DNA from: Brevundimonas sp.
GTDB taxonomy: Bacteria; Pseudomonadota; Alphaproteobacteria; Caulobacterales; Caulobacteraceae
Assembly (NCBI RefSeq): GCF_013912065.1
Contig: NZ_JACESA010000003.1
Span: 124,001-188,000 of the forward strand
DNA length: 64,000 nucleotides
Direction: 5' to 3'
Part shown: positions 9,321 to 18,643 of the stretch, in pieces
Layout of the letters: every line of letters starts with the position of its first letter
Numbering within the stretch: the first letter of the stretch is position 1
Position numbers and translations under genes: made by a program
Notes under the pieces: model-generated
The model's database searches: none
What the model saw: only the letters and a program-made list of their open reading frames with translations
Told to the model about the DNA's origin: nothing

Positions 9321-9410
9321 GGACAGGTGGCGGAGTGGTCGATCGCGCACGCTTGGAAAGCGTGTGTAGGTGAAAGCCTACCGAGGGTTCGAATCCCTCT
9401 CTGTCCGCCA
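9321..9410 (+). tRNA. tRNA-Ser (anticodon GGA)
   Basis: A 90-base serine tRNA with long variable arm. The acceptor stem GGACAGG pairs with TCTGTCC (last pair G-T), then discriminator G and encoded CCA (9408-9410). The anticodon stem CACGC/GCGTG holds the loop TTGGAAA, anticodon GGA, reading UCC and UCU. The T arm is GAGGGTTCGAATCCCTC. An accessory patch begins directly downstream, a common place for insertions, though I found no second copy of the 3' end. Confidence 0.97.
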
Positions 9411-9652
9411 CACGTATTGTTTTTAAACAGTTTTTCGGATCTTTTAGGGGTTCGCCCACCATCGCGCCCCCCAACTGATTTGTGCCTGAATTTTGCTTTT
9501 CAGCGATGTTCAGAGCGTTTCAGGCCTGTTCGCGCGCGGTGAGCTGAGAGAGACTTCTTGGGCAGCAGATCGGGAAATCAGACCCCGCAATATGGAAATC
9601 GACAACCAACTTATCCTTCGCAACGAACCGTTGTTCGCATCGGAGCATTCGG

Positions 9653-10597
9653 TCAGCCGCCCTCGTAGGCGCGCTGGAAAAGCGGCTGCGCCTTCGCTAG
9701 GTCGTCGATATTTCGCATAGTGATCTCAAGGTCGCCCGTCCCGAAATGCCCGATCTTGCGAACGTCGCGTGTGAAGCCCGCCTCAAGCGACACTGTATCG
9801 GGATTGACCCTCACGTAGGCCGCAACTGTCTTGGCGCTGGGGTAAAGCTCGAGGCAGACGAAGTTCTTGATGCGCTTGAATGCATAATAGAATTTCAGTT
9901 CCTTCATCTGGACTTCGTCGCCCAGCCCCATCAAGAAGCTGCTGGTTGCATCCCAAAGATCTCGAAGCTCGCCGGTCGAGTTGCTGAGCCGGTAGTCGAT
10001 ACGGGAGCTGAGATAGGGATCCTTCCCGCCCTTCGTCGGCACCGCGGCGTCCGCTGATGTCGTGTCTAGGATAGTTGGCGTACGCGCGGCGATACGGGGC
10101 GTGTGAATCAGCTCGATCATGAGCATGTCGTCCGAGAACCGCCGATACCGCATGAGCTCGATGCTGCGGTTGATCTGCTTCACGGCGTGTCCGTCATATC
10201 GGGTGAAGTCACCCGCGATGCAGATCAAGCGGGGGGTGCCCCACTCAACCTTGTCGGCTGATTCCTTGCCCAGCTTGTCCATGACGAGCCAGAGGAAATC
10301 CTTCTTATGGTCCATCAGCCAGTCGAGATAGAACAGGCCCTGATTGATGACGTTCTCGTTCACCGACCGCTTGTACTCGATGATGACTGGGCTTCCGTCC
10401 TCGTCGATCCCAAGGGTGTCGATGCGTCCGCCGTGGACCGGGCCCGTGCTGTATTCCGACGCCAGGAACCGGACACCTAGAAGGGCTTCGAGATTGGTCT
10501 CGAAAAGGTTCTGAAGGGATTTCTCAACTTGGGGACTCTGTGTCGGCAACTCAGCCACAGACGCCTGACTGATGCGGAATAGCTTAATGTCGCTCAT
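9653..10597 (-). CDS. nuclease-like protein with DUF5655 C-terminal domain
   Basis: 314 residues. The N-terminal half carries a PD-(D/E)xK-like core: GGRIDTLGIDEDG then PVIIEYKRS (D, E-x-K), as in NucS/DUF91-type nucleases. The last about 110 residues (DLWDATSSFLMGLGDEVQ, KFYYAFKRIKNFVCLEL) match the DUF5655 domain. Such proteins are usually annotated as hypothetical or transporter-like; a DNA-related or defence role is inference only. Codon use looks less GC-biased than its neighbours, and the gene lies just past tRNA-Ser, which suggests acquisition. Confidence 0.8.
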   Translation of the reverse strand: MSDIKLFRISQASVAELPTQSPQVEKSLQNLFETNLEALLGVRFLASEYSTGPVHGGRIDTLGIDEDGSPVIIEYKRSVNENVINQGLFYLDWLMDHKKDFLWLVMDKLGKESADKVEWGTPRLICIAGDFTRYDGHAVKQINRSIELMRYRRFSDDMLMIELIHTPRIAARTPTILDTTSADAAVPTKGGKDPYLSSRIDYRLSNSTGELRDLWDATSSFLMGLGDEVQMKELKFYYAFKRIKNFVCLELYPSAKTVAAYVRVNPDTVSLEAGFTRDVRKIGHFGTGDLEITMRNIDDLAKAQPLFQRAYEGG

Positions 10598-10697
10598 GTC
10601 GGTTCACGCCCTATTTGCTCATGTGCGAGAATAGCCAGACCCCGGTGGCAGGATAGGCAGTTTCGCTCACCCCCGCCTTGGCGGGACGAAGCCAGCG

Positions 10698-10889
10698 CTA
10701 GATGGCGAACCGTTTGATCCGGACAGCTTCGCCGTCGAGCTTGACGATGAACTCTTGTTCGTCCCGCTCAAGCTCGATTGTCCCGTAATGCATCTGACGA
10801 TGATGGTTCGCACAAAGGATCATGATGTTGCTCGCCGACAAGGATCCGACTTCAAGCGCTGACCCCGTGACCTGCCCCTGAGTTTTCAT
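10698..10889 (-). pseudogene. HNH endonuclease C-terminal fragment
   Basis: 63 residues with the end of an HNH nuclease: SASNIMILCANHHRQMHYG, the closing Cys-x-x-His-His-x3-H part of the metal-binding site. The first half of the fold, including the leading His or Cys ligands, is missing, and upstream codons in the same frame show no such motif. It is best read as a remnant next to the DUF5655 gene. The hairpin CCCGCC-TT-GGCGGG at 10672-10685 separates the two genes. Confidence 0.5.
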
Positions 10890-10984
10890 CCGGCGGCGAC
10901 CTTCAGTTGGCGTTGCACGCCCAAGGCCGCGCCGATTGTCACGATTCCTGCGCTTAACAGCGACATCGCCTTCCTGGGCGAAGA

Positions 10985-11365
10985 TCAGCGCCGATCCTCA
11001 CTGCGGTCGCCCTGCACCTCCGCCCGGCGCCAGGGCCAAGCCCCTTCGATCTCAGTCTCTAGCGAGAAGCTGAGGAAGGTACGGATCAGCACGACGAGCC
11101 CCAGTAGACCGACGGTCTCCAATGTCAGCGGCGCCGTGATGGTGCTGATGATGTCGGCGCCGACGAGCAACTCGAGACCCAGCAGGATGCCGCGCCCGAG
11201 GTTGGCGCGATAGCGGGTGTAAGCGTCACGCCAGTCCCCCCCGCGCTGCCCGACGATGAAGAACAGAACGGTCGAGATCAGAACGCCGCCGATGATGATT
11301 CCGGCGCCGATCAGTTCGAGAACCACCGCGAAGGGCTGGATGAAGGCGTGCGCGCCACTCAGCAT
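10985..11365 (-). CDS. DUF1622 family membrane protein
   Basis: 126 residues from ATG 11365 (a TTG at 11380 is possible). Three hydrophobic segments: about residues 8-35 (PFAVVLELIGAGIIIGGVL), 55-75 and 83-103. The pattern YRANLGRGILLGLELLVGADI is typical of DUF1622 proteins, small inner-membrane proteins of unknown function. It follows the helix-hairpin-helix gene by about 30 bp on the same strand and may be co-transcribed with it. Confidence 0.78.
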   Translation of the reverse strand: MLSGAHAFIQPFAVVLELIGAGIIIGGVLISTVLFFIVGQRGGDWRDAYTRYRANLGRGILLGLELLVGADIISTITAPLTLETVGLLGLVVLIRTFLSFSLETEIEGAWPWRRAEVQGDRSEDRR

Positions 11366-11397
11366 GGGTAGGGCGTCCAAGGCGGGCGGGGAACCGC

Positions 11398-11670
11398 TCA
11401 GGCTCGACCGAGGTTGCCGCTGGCTTTTTCCGCGCTGCCGCCGCTGCCGGGTTCGCCGATGGGGCCTTCGGCCGCCTCGCCGAGGCCGACGCCGCTGGCC
11501 TTGATGCGATCGATGTCGTCGCTGGAAAGGCCCGCGCGCCGGAGATCCGACCAGTTCTGATACGGACGGTTGGCGATGACGGCCGAGGCGCGACCGCTGA
11601 TGGCCTTGACGCCCTCGAGGTCCTCGCGCGGTGAGAGGTTCAGATGAATGGAGGTGCGATCGTCGCTCAT
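11398..11670 (-). CDS. helix-hairpin-helix small protein
   Basis: 90 residues from ATG 11670, with AGGAAG 6 bases upstream. The middle (LEGVKAISGRASAVIANRPY then NWSDLRRAGLSSDDIDRIKA) is a double helix-hairpin-helix of the ComEA/GspK type, which in larger proteins binds DNA or other proteins. The C-terminus is Gly/Ser-rich and probably unstructured. The exact role is unknown. An in-frame start at 11730 exists but adds 20 unlikely residues. Confidence 0.65.
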   Translation of the reverse strand: MSDDRTSIHLNLSPREDLEGVKAISGRASAVIANRPYQNWSDLRRAGLSSDDIDRIKASGVGLGEAAEGPIGEPGSGGSAEKASGNLGRA

Positions 11671-11909
11671 GCGCTCTTCCTGAATCGTAGCTTGTCGGGC
11701 GCCGTATCGCGGCGCGGTGACAAGAGGCAACGTCCTCCGTAGGGAGCGGTTGCCCTGTGTCGCAAAGCCACGGCGCTAGCGCTGGCGGCGAGAAGCTGCA
11801 GAGGTAAAACCCGTCTTTCCGCAGAAACGGCCTGCGACAGGGTCGCCGCAGGTTTTCAGGACTGTGTCGTGTCTCTGGCGTAGCTCCGAGTCCTACGCGC
11901 TTTTTCGGG

Positions 11910-13088
11910 TCAAGGCAGAGGGGCTTTGGGGGAATCCCGCATCGCTAGGGCTCGCGCGAACTGGAGTATTTCTGAATGATAGGCGTTGGCCTGCTCGAGG
12001 AAGCCCATGTGGTTCGCCCGGGGCACGGCGCAAAGGCGAGCTGAGCGGCCCTGCGAGGCGATGGCCTCGCTGGCTTCCAGTTTCGTCACCAAGTCAAGCT
12101 CGCCGCCTATTATGAGAGTGGGACAGGCGGCTGCTGAGATCGCTCCACTTGCATCCCAGCGGAACATCGCCAGATTGCCTCGCGCCTGGACCCCCGGCGA
12201 GTTGCGGGTCACAAGGAGCGACACATGGTCGAGTTGTGCCCGCGTCACGTCGGGCCCGAAGCCGATGCGGTTTGCGAGGTGGGCCGATCCGCTGAGATAG
12301 CTCTGCCAGGCGCATAGCCATGCAAGCGGCTGCAGCCAGATCATAAGGTGCATCAAAGGCTCCAGGAGCGGTCGGCGCAGCGCCAGCGCCAGCCGACTTA
12401 GGATCATCGTCCGCAGCGGATTGGTATAGGTGGTATTGAGGAGCACCACGCCGACCACGCGACTTCCGAAAAGGTCGGGGCGCTGACGTATTAGGCTCTG
12501 CATGGTCATGCCGCCGATGCTGTGGCCCACGAGAATGACCGGCCCCTCGGTTGCTTCCTCAAGCAGGAAGGCGAGTTCTTTCGCAAAGGCGTCAGGGCCT
12601 ATGCAGCCCGGTTGGGTCTTCGATTTTCCGAGACCCGGTAGATCCCAAACCAGAAGGCGGTGGGGCTGCAGCGATCGAAGCCGACCAAGCTCTGACCGGC
12701 TCGTGGACCAGATGGTGCTGTCGAGTCCCCACCCGTGTGTCAGCAGGATCGTGGGTCCATCCTCTCCTTCTTTCTCAACGTAGAGACGGGCTCCGGTAGG
12801 ACTGGTCAGTTGGCTTTCCGCGCGGGGGAACCCCTGCGGCGTCACGCCATCGGTCTTCGCAAGGATGAACGGCAGCACAAGACGTCCTCCAAAAGACCAG
12901 AGGAGGAGACCCAGGGCGAGCCACAGGCGCCAGTCCTCGCGGACCCTTATCCACTCGCCGTCGGGCGCTGCGGCGGTCTCGCCGACCCACCAGGACCACC
13001 CTAAGTAGATCGCAGTTCCAAGGATCAGCAGCGATAGAAGGCCCGTGATTGTCCGGGCGATAAACAGCAGGGGCATTGGCGGCTCCAT
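11910..13088 (-). CDS. membrane-anchored alpha/beta hydrolase
   Basis: 392 residues. Two N-terminal membrane segments (about 5-30 and 53-75) are followed by an alpha/beta hydrolase domain: LLTHGWGLDSTIW (oxyanion His-Gly), WDLPGLGKS, VGHSIGGMTM (nucleophile Ser in G-x-S-x-G), GGELDLVT (acid) and RANHMGF (catalytic His). Esterase, lipase or haloperoxidase-like activity is likely; the substrate is unknown. ATG 13076 (reads MPLLFIARTI), with GGAG 6 bases upstream, may be the true start. Confidence 0.82.
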   Translation of the reverse strand: MEPPMPLLFIARTITGLLSLLILGTAIYLGWSWWVGETAAAPDGEWIRVREDWRLWLALGLLLWSFGGRLVLPFILAKTDGVTPQGFPRAESQLTSPTGARLYVEKEGEDGPTILLTHGWGLDSTIWSTSRSELGRLRSLQPHRLLVWDLPGLGKSKTQPGCIGPDAFAKELAFLLEEATEGPVILVGHSIGGMTMQSLIRQRPDLFGSRVVGVVLLNTTYTNPLRTMILSRLALALRRPLLEPLMHLMIWLQPLAWLCAWQSYLSGSAHLANRIGFGPDVTRAQLDHVSLLVTRNSPGVQARGNLAMFRWDASGAISAAACPTLIIGGELDLVTKLEASEAIASQGRSARLCAVPRANHMGFLEQANAYHSEILQFARALAMRDSPKAPLP

Positions 13089-13105
13089 CCAGCAAAACCC
13101 GAAAT

Positions 13106-13122
13106 GCGGGGACGCACCCCGC
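13106..13122 (-). terminator. possible terminator hairpin
   Basis: Stem GCGGGG / CCCCGC with a 5-base loop. Read on the minus strand it is followed by ATTTCGGGTTTTGC, a weak T-rich run. It lies between the genes at 13362 and 13088, both minus strand, so it could end the alcohol dehydrogenase transcript. Confidence 0.35.
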
Positions 13123-13361
13123 GTTCCTATGAACGAAACCCGCCATAGGGAGCGGAGGGGAAGAGAGGCGGCAATGTTCCATCAACGGACGCAGTGGCGG
13201 GGAGTGTTGATCATGATCCGGATATTGCTGGGAAATAGGTTCAGCGCCCTAATTCCTCGCGTTGACGCGCCGCCTCTTCCTGAGCCTCATCGGACATGTC
13301 TTCGAGATCGAGCGCGTCTTCGTAGGTTCGGGATGCATGGCGTCTCTCGCTTCTGAAGGGG

Positions 13362-13901
13362 TTAAAGGGAAAGGTGACGGCGCCGACGGTTCAGCAGCAC
13401 GACGCCCGCCACCGCGATCCCCATAACGGCCGCTGTCGCCAGAGCCGCTTCGTGTCGGCGCTCGTATTTGACGAACCCCATTTCGACGAGCGGATTGGGT
13501 ATTCGGCCACGTCCGACGTCCTGAAACAGGCCTTCAACCGTATTCACACGGTCGGCGCCCATCAGCAGCAGCCAGTGGCCCCACTGGCCTTCGCTGAAGC
13601 GGAAGGCGGCGCGGCGCATCAGGCCGGACAGACCGGCGGGCGGCGTCGATTCACCGACCACTGCAGGCCGGCGGCCGTACTCCACCGACTGCAGGATTTC
13701 GACGCCAGCGACCTGGGCGCTTGGCGGCGTCCAGTTGGCGCCGGGACCGTCGTCGCGGCTGCGGTCCCGGATTGGCCAGGTCGGATCGTTTTCAGGATCG
13801 GCGTCCACGCCCCAGCCGACCACCGTTTTAGCGTCGATCAGCGGATAGGAGGCAGTCGGAGCCTCGTCTGCCGCGGCGGTTGCCTTTTCGCTCTGTGTCA
13901 T
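13362..13901 (-). CDS. hypothetical protein with C-terminal membrane anchor
   Basis: 179 residues from ATG 13901. The protein has an Ala-rich start, a soluble part with WGVDADPENDPTWPIRDR and a segment FSEGQWGHWLLLMGADRV, then one C-terminal membrane helix (ALATAAVMGIAVAGVVLL) capped by Arg residues, a tail-anchor layout. It starts 11 bp after the stop of the zinc alcohol dehydrogenase and is probably in its operon. I do not recognise the family. Confidence 0.65.
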   Translation of the reverse strand: MTQSEKATAAADEAPTASYPLIDAKTVVGWGVDADPENDPTWPIRDRSRDDGPGANWTPPSAQVAGVEILQSVEYGRRPAVVGESTPPAGLSGLMRRAAFRFSEGQWGHWLLLMGADRVNTVEGLFQDVGRGRIPNPLVEMGFVKYERRHEAALATAAVMGIAVAGVVLLNRRRRHLSL

Positions 13902-13911
13902 GGGGTTCCGA

Positions 13912-15057
13912 TCACGCAGCATTGGGGATCAGGATGGGCTTGATGCAGCCGTCCAACTTGGAGGAGAACAGGTGATAGGCCTCTGCAACGTCCTCCAGGG
14001 GCACACGGTGGGTGATCAGTCCCTTGGGATCGATCCGGCCCGCCTGCACATGGTCAACCAGGCGAGGCAGAAGCCGTTTCACCGAGGCCTGATTGGCCCG
14101 GAGCGTGACGCCCTTGTTCACGACATTGCCGATGGGGATCATGTTGCCGGTGGGGCCATAGACCCCGACGATCGACACCACCCCGCCTTTCTTTACCGAG
14201 TTGATGGCCCAGGCGAGTGGGGTCGCATTGCCAGCCTCCAGTTTCAGCTTCTTGCCGAACAGCGTGTGCCAGGCGTTGCCGGAGGCGTCGGCGCCGACCG
14301 CGTCGATACAGACGTCGGCGCCGATCTCGGTGATCTTCTTCAGGAAGACGACCGGATCGCCGATTTCGCGGAAATCATAGACCTCTGCCGGGCAATAGGT
14401 GCGGGCGAACTCCAGCCGGTACTCGACGTGATCGATGACGATCACCCGCCCTGCGCCGAACAGCCAGGCGCAGCGCGCCGCCATCAGGCCCACGGGTCCG
14501 GCGCCGAACACCACCACCGTGTCGCCCTTCTGGATGCCGCCCATCTCCGCCGCCTGGTAGCCGGTGGGGACGACATCGGTCAGCAGGACAGCATCATCGG
14601 GATCCATCCAGTCGGGAATCCGCGTCGGGCCAAAGTCGGCATAGGGAACGCGCACATACTCCGCCTGACCACCGTCATAGCCGCCCGCCGTATGAGAATA
14701 GCCGAAGATGCCGCCGACCGCTGTGGACTGAGGGTTGGCTTCATGACAGTTGCCGAACAGCCCCTGTTTGCAGAAGTGACACTGGCCGCAGGCGATGTTG
14801 AAGGGCACCAACACCCGGTCGCCTCGCTTCAGGTTTTCGACCTCAGGCCCGACCTCCTCGACCACGCCGCAGAACTCGTGGCCGAAGGTCATGCCGACCC
14901 GGGTGTCGGGCACCATGCCGTGATAGAGATGCAGGTCCGAACCGCAGATGCAGGACCGCGTCACACGCACCACGGCGTCGCGCGGATGCTGGATCACCGG
15001 CATCGGTTTGTGTTCGATCCTGACCCGTCGCGGCCCTCTGTAATCCATCGCCAGCAT
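13912..15057 (-). CDS. zinc-dependent alcohol dehydrogenase, FDH-like
   Basis: 381 residues from ATG 15057, with AAAGGA 6 bases upstream. A medium-chain dehydrogenase of the glutathione-dependent formaldehyde dehydrogenase-like class. Catalytic zinc ligands: Cys in CICGSDLH and GHEF. The structural zinc lobe is intact (CGQCHFCKQGLFGNC, four Cys). NAD site GAGPVGLMA. The insert near GYSHTAGGYDGGQAEY is typical of this class, whose members oxidise formaldehyde or other aldehydes. The downstream partner is a tail-anchored protein. Confidence 0.88.
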   Translation of the reverse strand: MLAMDYRGPRRVRIEHKPMPVIQHPRDAVVRVTRSCICGSDLHLYHGMVPDTRVGMTFGHEFCGVVEEVGPEVENLKRGDRVLVPFNIACGQCHFCKQGLFGNCHEANPQSTAVGGIFGYSHTAGGYDGGQAEYVRVPYADFGPTRIPDWMDPDDAVLLTDVVPTGYQAAEMGGIQKGDTVVVFGAGPVGLMAARCAWLFGAGRVIVIDHVEYRLEFARTYCPAEVYDFREIGDPVVFLKKITEIGADVCIDAVGADASGNAWHTLFGKKLKLEAGNATPLAWAINSVKKGGVVSIVGVYGPTGNMIPIGNVVNKGVTLRANQASVKRLLPRLVDHVQAGRIDPKGLITHRVPLEDVAEAYHLFSSKLDGCIKPILIPNAA

Positions 15058-15254
15058 GCGGTTTCCTTTGTCTTGAGGGACAACCAACAAGCCTTCGCCC
15101 GCCCGGTTCCTTATGTCCGCCCATGGACACGGCGAGGAGCTATTGACGGAGGTGAAGACCGATCGGTCTGCCTCAGGACCCTGCGCCTCGGCTGCTGGCG
15201 ATCCCGCCTTCAAAGCACTCGGAACCCTGCTGCCGTAAGGCGCGGAACGGGCTA

Positions 15255-16340
15255 TTATTCCGGCCTGAAGCCCGGGTGAAACTCTTCAGCCATCGCGTCT
15301 GGGCCGAGCCATTCCAGCCAATCTCCGTAGGGATGGCATCGGGCGAGGACAGTGCTGACGCCTGTCGGCCAGAAGGTGAGCCGCAGCTCTACGTCGCGGC
15401 GGTCGAGGGTCCACTCGAAACCGATCCACACCAGCGGTCGCTCGGCTGAGGCGCGGGCCCCGGCGGTCGCCATCAGAGCCGCAATTTCCTTGCGTTCTTC
15501 GGTGTTCAGATACTGCAGCACCATTGCATGCACGACGGCGCGACAGCACCCCGCGTCCTGAGGTTCGGCGAGGCGGTCAGCGAGCCAGGTCGCGGCGTGG
15601 CCTTGATCGACCTGGGGCGGGTGCTGCGCCGCAACCTGCAAGGCCTTCTCCAGCCGTTTCGATCTGGCCGGCTGATCCGCCCACGCAAACGACAGCAGGC
15701 GCTCGCGGTGGGCGGGGTCGGCGACGGTCAGCGGCTGAAGATCGACGCCATGCGCCGTTGTGACGGAGACCAGACGTGCCGGAGGCGGAGGCCCGCGCCA
15801 CTCCGGCGCGATCCTCACGAGCGACCGGGGATCGCCGGCGGTGACCGAACCGAGCGTATAGGCGTACCGGTCGAGGTTCAGGTTGAGGCCGCAGCTCGAT
15901 CCGAGCTCCAGCAACTCGAACGGCATGGCGCGCGCGACGGGCGTCGCCATCAGGGCGGACATGATCGCGGCGGTTCGCGCGACCTCGTTGGTCTGCGTGG
16001 GGTGACGTATCCAGTCGGCGATGAACTGATCCGCCTGCGTGAAGGCGGTCGCGACCGCCCCGTCGAAATCGTCGTGCTCTCGACGATACAACTCGGAAAG
16101 ATAGGCGGGCGCGCCCCGTCTGGCGAGCGCGTGCAGCGCGCCGTTTATCCGCAGGGCGACGGCGGCGGCGGCCGGGTCGCCCGGCCAGTTTCGTACTTTG
16201 GCGGCGGTGAGGGGCGCGCGGACCAACTGTCGGTCAGCGGCTTCGAGCACGCTGGCGACGAAGGGTGATCCCATGGCGCGGCAACGGTCGGCTTGGCGGA
16301 CCAGTTCGTTTTCACGGACGACGGCTGCGAGACCAATCAT
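15255..16340 (-). CDS. DUF2332 family protein
   Basis: 361 residues from ATG 16340 (a start at 16427 adds 29 unlikely residues). The sequence matches DUF2332: an N-terminal helical part with LRINGALHALARRGAPAYL, the SAM-methyltransferase-like motif FELLELGSSCGLNLNLDRYAY, and a C-terminal part with VLQYLNTEERKEIAALM and WIGFEW. Proteins of this family are uncharacterised, though the fold suggests SAM binding. It stands alone between the alcohol dehydrogenase and the chemotaxis receptor. Confidence 0.82.
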   Translation of the reverse strand: MIGLAAVVRENELVRQADRCRAMGSPFVASVLEAADRQLVRAPLTAAKVRNWPGDPAAAAVALRINGALHALARRGAPAYLSELYRREHDDFDGAVATAFTQADQFIADWIRHPTQTNEVARTAAIMSALMATPVARAMPFELLELGSSCGLNLNLDRYAYTLGSVTAGDPRSLVRIAPEWRGPPPPARLVSVTTAHGVDLQPLTVADPAHRERLLSFAWADQPARSKRLEKALQVAAQHPPQVDQGHAATWLADRLAEPQDAGCCRAVVHAMVLQYLNTEERKEIAALMATAGARASAERPLVWIGFEWTLDRRDVELRLTFWPTGVSTVLARCHPYGDWLEWLGPDAMAEEFHPGFRPE

Positions 16341-16699
16341 CGAACCATGAACTGCAAAGCGTGAGCCTCGAACAAACCAGAACTCTATTTCGGAAACACA
16401 GGCGTCGATCAGCGCCCGCCGGCACACTTAGCTTTGAAAATGTAATTCGACGTTATTAACGACCGATGAAGCGCGATCTCTGTAAAGGTCCTTATAAGTA
16501 AAGAATTTTTCGGCTCTCGCATAACGGGAGTGTGTTTTAACCATCTCTTCAGCGGCGCTCGCTTAAACGCAAAGCCTGGGCGTCGGCGAAAGCGGCGCCA
16601 TCGTTCAATTGGGGTTTTTCTGATGACTTCATCGTGCCTGGCGATCACGTTTCGCGTGGTTCTGAGGTCTTCGGCGAGCGTTCTCGGAACTCTTGAATC
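16341..16699 (+). other. intergenic region between divergent genes, no gene seen
   Basis: About 360 bases between the start of the DUF2332 gene (minus) and the chemotaxis gene (plus). The part at about 16430-16530 is AT-rich compared with the window and probably holds promoters for both. I see no convincing small gene, RNA or operator. Confidence 0.5.
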
Positions 16700-18595
16700 A
16701 TGATGTCTTCCATGAAAATTCCTCGAAAGCTGAGCCTTTCGTTCGTTCTGATCTGCGTGTCCGCGGCCGTGATGATGGCGGTTTTCTTCGCGACGATCAT
16801 GATGATCCGCGCCTCGACCGAGAGCAACAATCTCAGCCGGGCGATCGAGGCTCAGGCCATGTCGCTAGAGACCTCGATTCTCCGACAGAACAGCCAGTTC
16901 CGTGGGTTTCTGGTGACTGGGGACGAGACCTACCTGAAGTCCTACTATGAAGGACGCGACGATTATGACCACGTGGTCGTCGATCTTCGGGCCATGCTTT
17001 CGGAACCGGAAAATCAGCGCCTTCTGGAGCAGTCGCGCACGGCGACCCTGGCCTGGCGGACCGACTGGGGTGATCGCATGATCGCCCTGGTCCGCGCGGG
17101 ACGCCGTGAGGAAGCGGCGCAGGAGGTGCGTGACGCAGGCTCGAAGGTGCTGGTAAGCGCGGCGGTTCTGCCGCTGCGCGATATTCGGGACGGCGCGGCG
17201 GCCCTGACGGTCAAGAATTTGGAGCGCCAGGAAGCCGCGATCCTTACGGCGATCATCGCCCTGGTCGTCGGGGGCGTCGCCCTGATCGCGATCGCTATGA
17301 CGTTGTCGGCGATGCTGAGCCGCATGATTGCTCGCCCCATCACGACATTGACCGCCGCCATGGGAGAACTGGCCAAGGGCGACAACAATATCGTCGTTGA
17401 CGCCGATCGCGCCGACGAGCTTGGCGACATGGCGCGGGCTGTTCTGGTTTTCCGCGACACCGCCCTGGCCAAGGCCGAGGTCGAGCAGGCGGAGGCGTCC
17501 GCGAAACTGGCCAAGGAGGCGGCCGACCGTGAAAAGGCTGTGGCCGACGCGGCGCAACGTCAGGTCGTTGAGGCCTTGGACACCGCCCTGGAAACCCTTG
17601 CTGCGGGCGATCTGACCCATTTGATCGACACCCCCTTCGCACCGGAATACGAAAGGCTGCGCAAGTCTTTCAACGATACGGTTCGGGGATTGGAAGAGAG
17701 CCTCGCCAGCGTTGCAGGCTCGGCTCAGAGCGTTCGGCTTGGATCGACTCAGATCTGCTCCGCATCCGAGCATCTCTCGCGTCGTACCGAGCAACAGGCG
17801 TCCAGTATTCAAGAAACGACCATGGCGACCAACCAGGTCACCGATATGGTCGGCGAGACCGCGCGGAGCGCGGGCGACGCCCGCAACGTGATCACCCAGG
17901 CCAATGGCGACGCGACCGACGGGCGCTTGATCGTGGAAGAGGCGATCTCCGCCATAGATGCGATCAAGTCGGGATCCGAGAAGATCAGCGAGATCATCAA
18001 CATGATCGACGCCATCGCCCTTCAGACCAATCTTCTGGCGCTCAACGCCGGCGTAGAGGCCGCGCGCGCCGGTGATGCGGGCAGAGGATTCGCCGTGGTC
18101 GCGGGCGAGGTGCGAGAACTCGCCAGACGAACCGTGGACGCCGCCAAGGATATCAAGGACCTCATCAACAAGTCGTCCGAAGAGGTCAGGCTCGGCGTCG
18201 ACCGTGTCGGAGAGACCAGTAATATGCTCGCGAGGGTCTTGGCGAAGATCGGCGACGCCAACGCCCTTGTCGTCGAGATAGCCCATGGGGCTCAAACCCA
18301 GGCGGAGAGCCTGAAGCAGGTCAATGACGCGGTCGGCAGCATGGATCGTATGACCCAGCAGAACGCGGCCATGGCCGAGGAGGCGACCGCGGCTGCGCGT
18401 ATCCTGGCGACCGAGGCCGACGAACTCGCAACGCTGGTGGCGCGCTTCCGCCTGAACGCCCCAAGCAGGCCTGCTGGACGGGATATGGCCGCCTCGTCGC
18501 CTCCCGTCGCGAAGCCGGTGCGCTCGACGCTGCAGACGAGGGGAAACCTGGCTCTGAGCAGCAGGCCCCAAGAGGACGACTGGCAAGAGTTCTAG
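16700..18595 (+). CDS. methyl-accepting chemotaxis protein
   Basis: 631-residue transmembrane chemoreceptor. TM1 is about residues 12-36, a periplasmic four-helix sensor (CHASE3-like, with QNSQFRGFLVTGDETYL) follows, TM2 is about 180-205, then a HAMP region (SRMIARPITTLTAAMGELAKG), a second HAMP-like stretch and the signalling domain. The hairpin tip IINMIDAIALQTNLLALNAGVEAARAG is the conserved kinase-contact region. The last five residues, DWQEF, fit the W-x-x-F tether that recruits CheR/CheB. No other che gene is nearby. Alternative starts ATG 16703 or 16712 are possible. Confidence 0.93.
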   Translation: MMSSMKIPRKLSLSFVLICVSAAVMMAVFFATIMMIRASTESNNLSRAIEAQAMSLETSILRQNSQFRGFLVTGDETYLKSYYEGRDDYDHVVVDLRAMLSEPENQRLLEQSRTATLAWRTDWGDRMIALVRAGRREEAAQEVRDAGSKVLVSAAVLPLRDIRDGAAALTVKNLERQEAAILTAIIALVVGGVALIAIAMTLSAMLSRMIARPITTLTAAMGELAKGDNNIVVDADRADELGDMARAVLVFRDTALAKAEVEQAEASAKLAKEAADREKAVADAAQRQVVEALDTALETLAAGDLTHLIDTPFAPEYERLRKSFNDTVRGLEESLASVAGSAQSVRLGSTQICSASEHLSRRTEQQASSIQETTMATNQVTDMVGETARSAGDARNVITQANGDATDGRLIVEEAISAIDAIKSGSEKISEIINMIDAIALQTNLLALNAGVEAARAGDAGRGFAVVAGEVRELARRTVDAAKDIKDLINKSSEEVRLGVDRVGETSNMLARVLAKIGDANALVVEIAHGAQTQAESLKQVNDAVGSMDRMTQQNAAMAEEATAAARILATEADELATLVARFRLNAPSRPAGRDMAASSPPVAKPVRSTLQTRGNLALSSRPQEDDWQEF

Positions 18596-18643
18596 CTCGG
18601 AAGTCAGCCCACTGACGGCCTGATCGGTGAAAAACGCCCAAAT

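Noticed and set aside
9321-10984. Integrated element with att sites at tRNA-Ser
   Set aside because: No second copy of the tRNA 3' end and no integrase were found in the window.
13241-13360. Minus-strand peptide frame (RTYEDALDLEDMSDEAQEE) before the hairpin at 13106
   Set aside because: Protein-like composition, but no start codon except one giving 18 residues and no ribosome site; perhaps a remnant.
16409-16648. Small minus-strand frame in the 360-bp gap before the chemoreceptor
   Set aside because: Arg/Lys-rich, no family likeness and no ribosome site; treated as non-coding.
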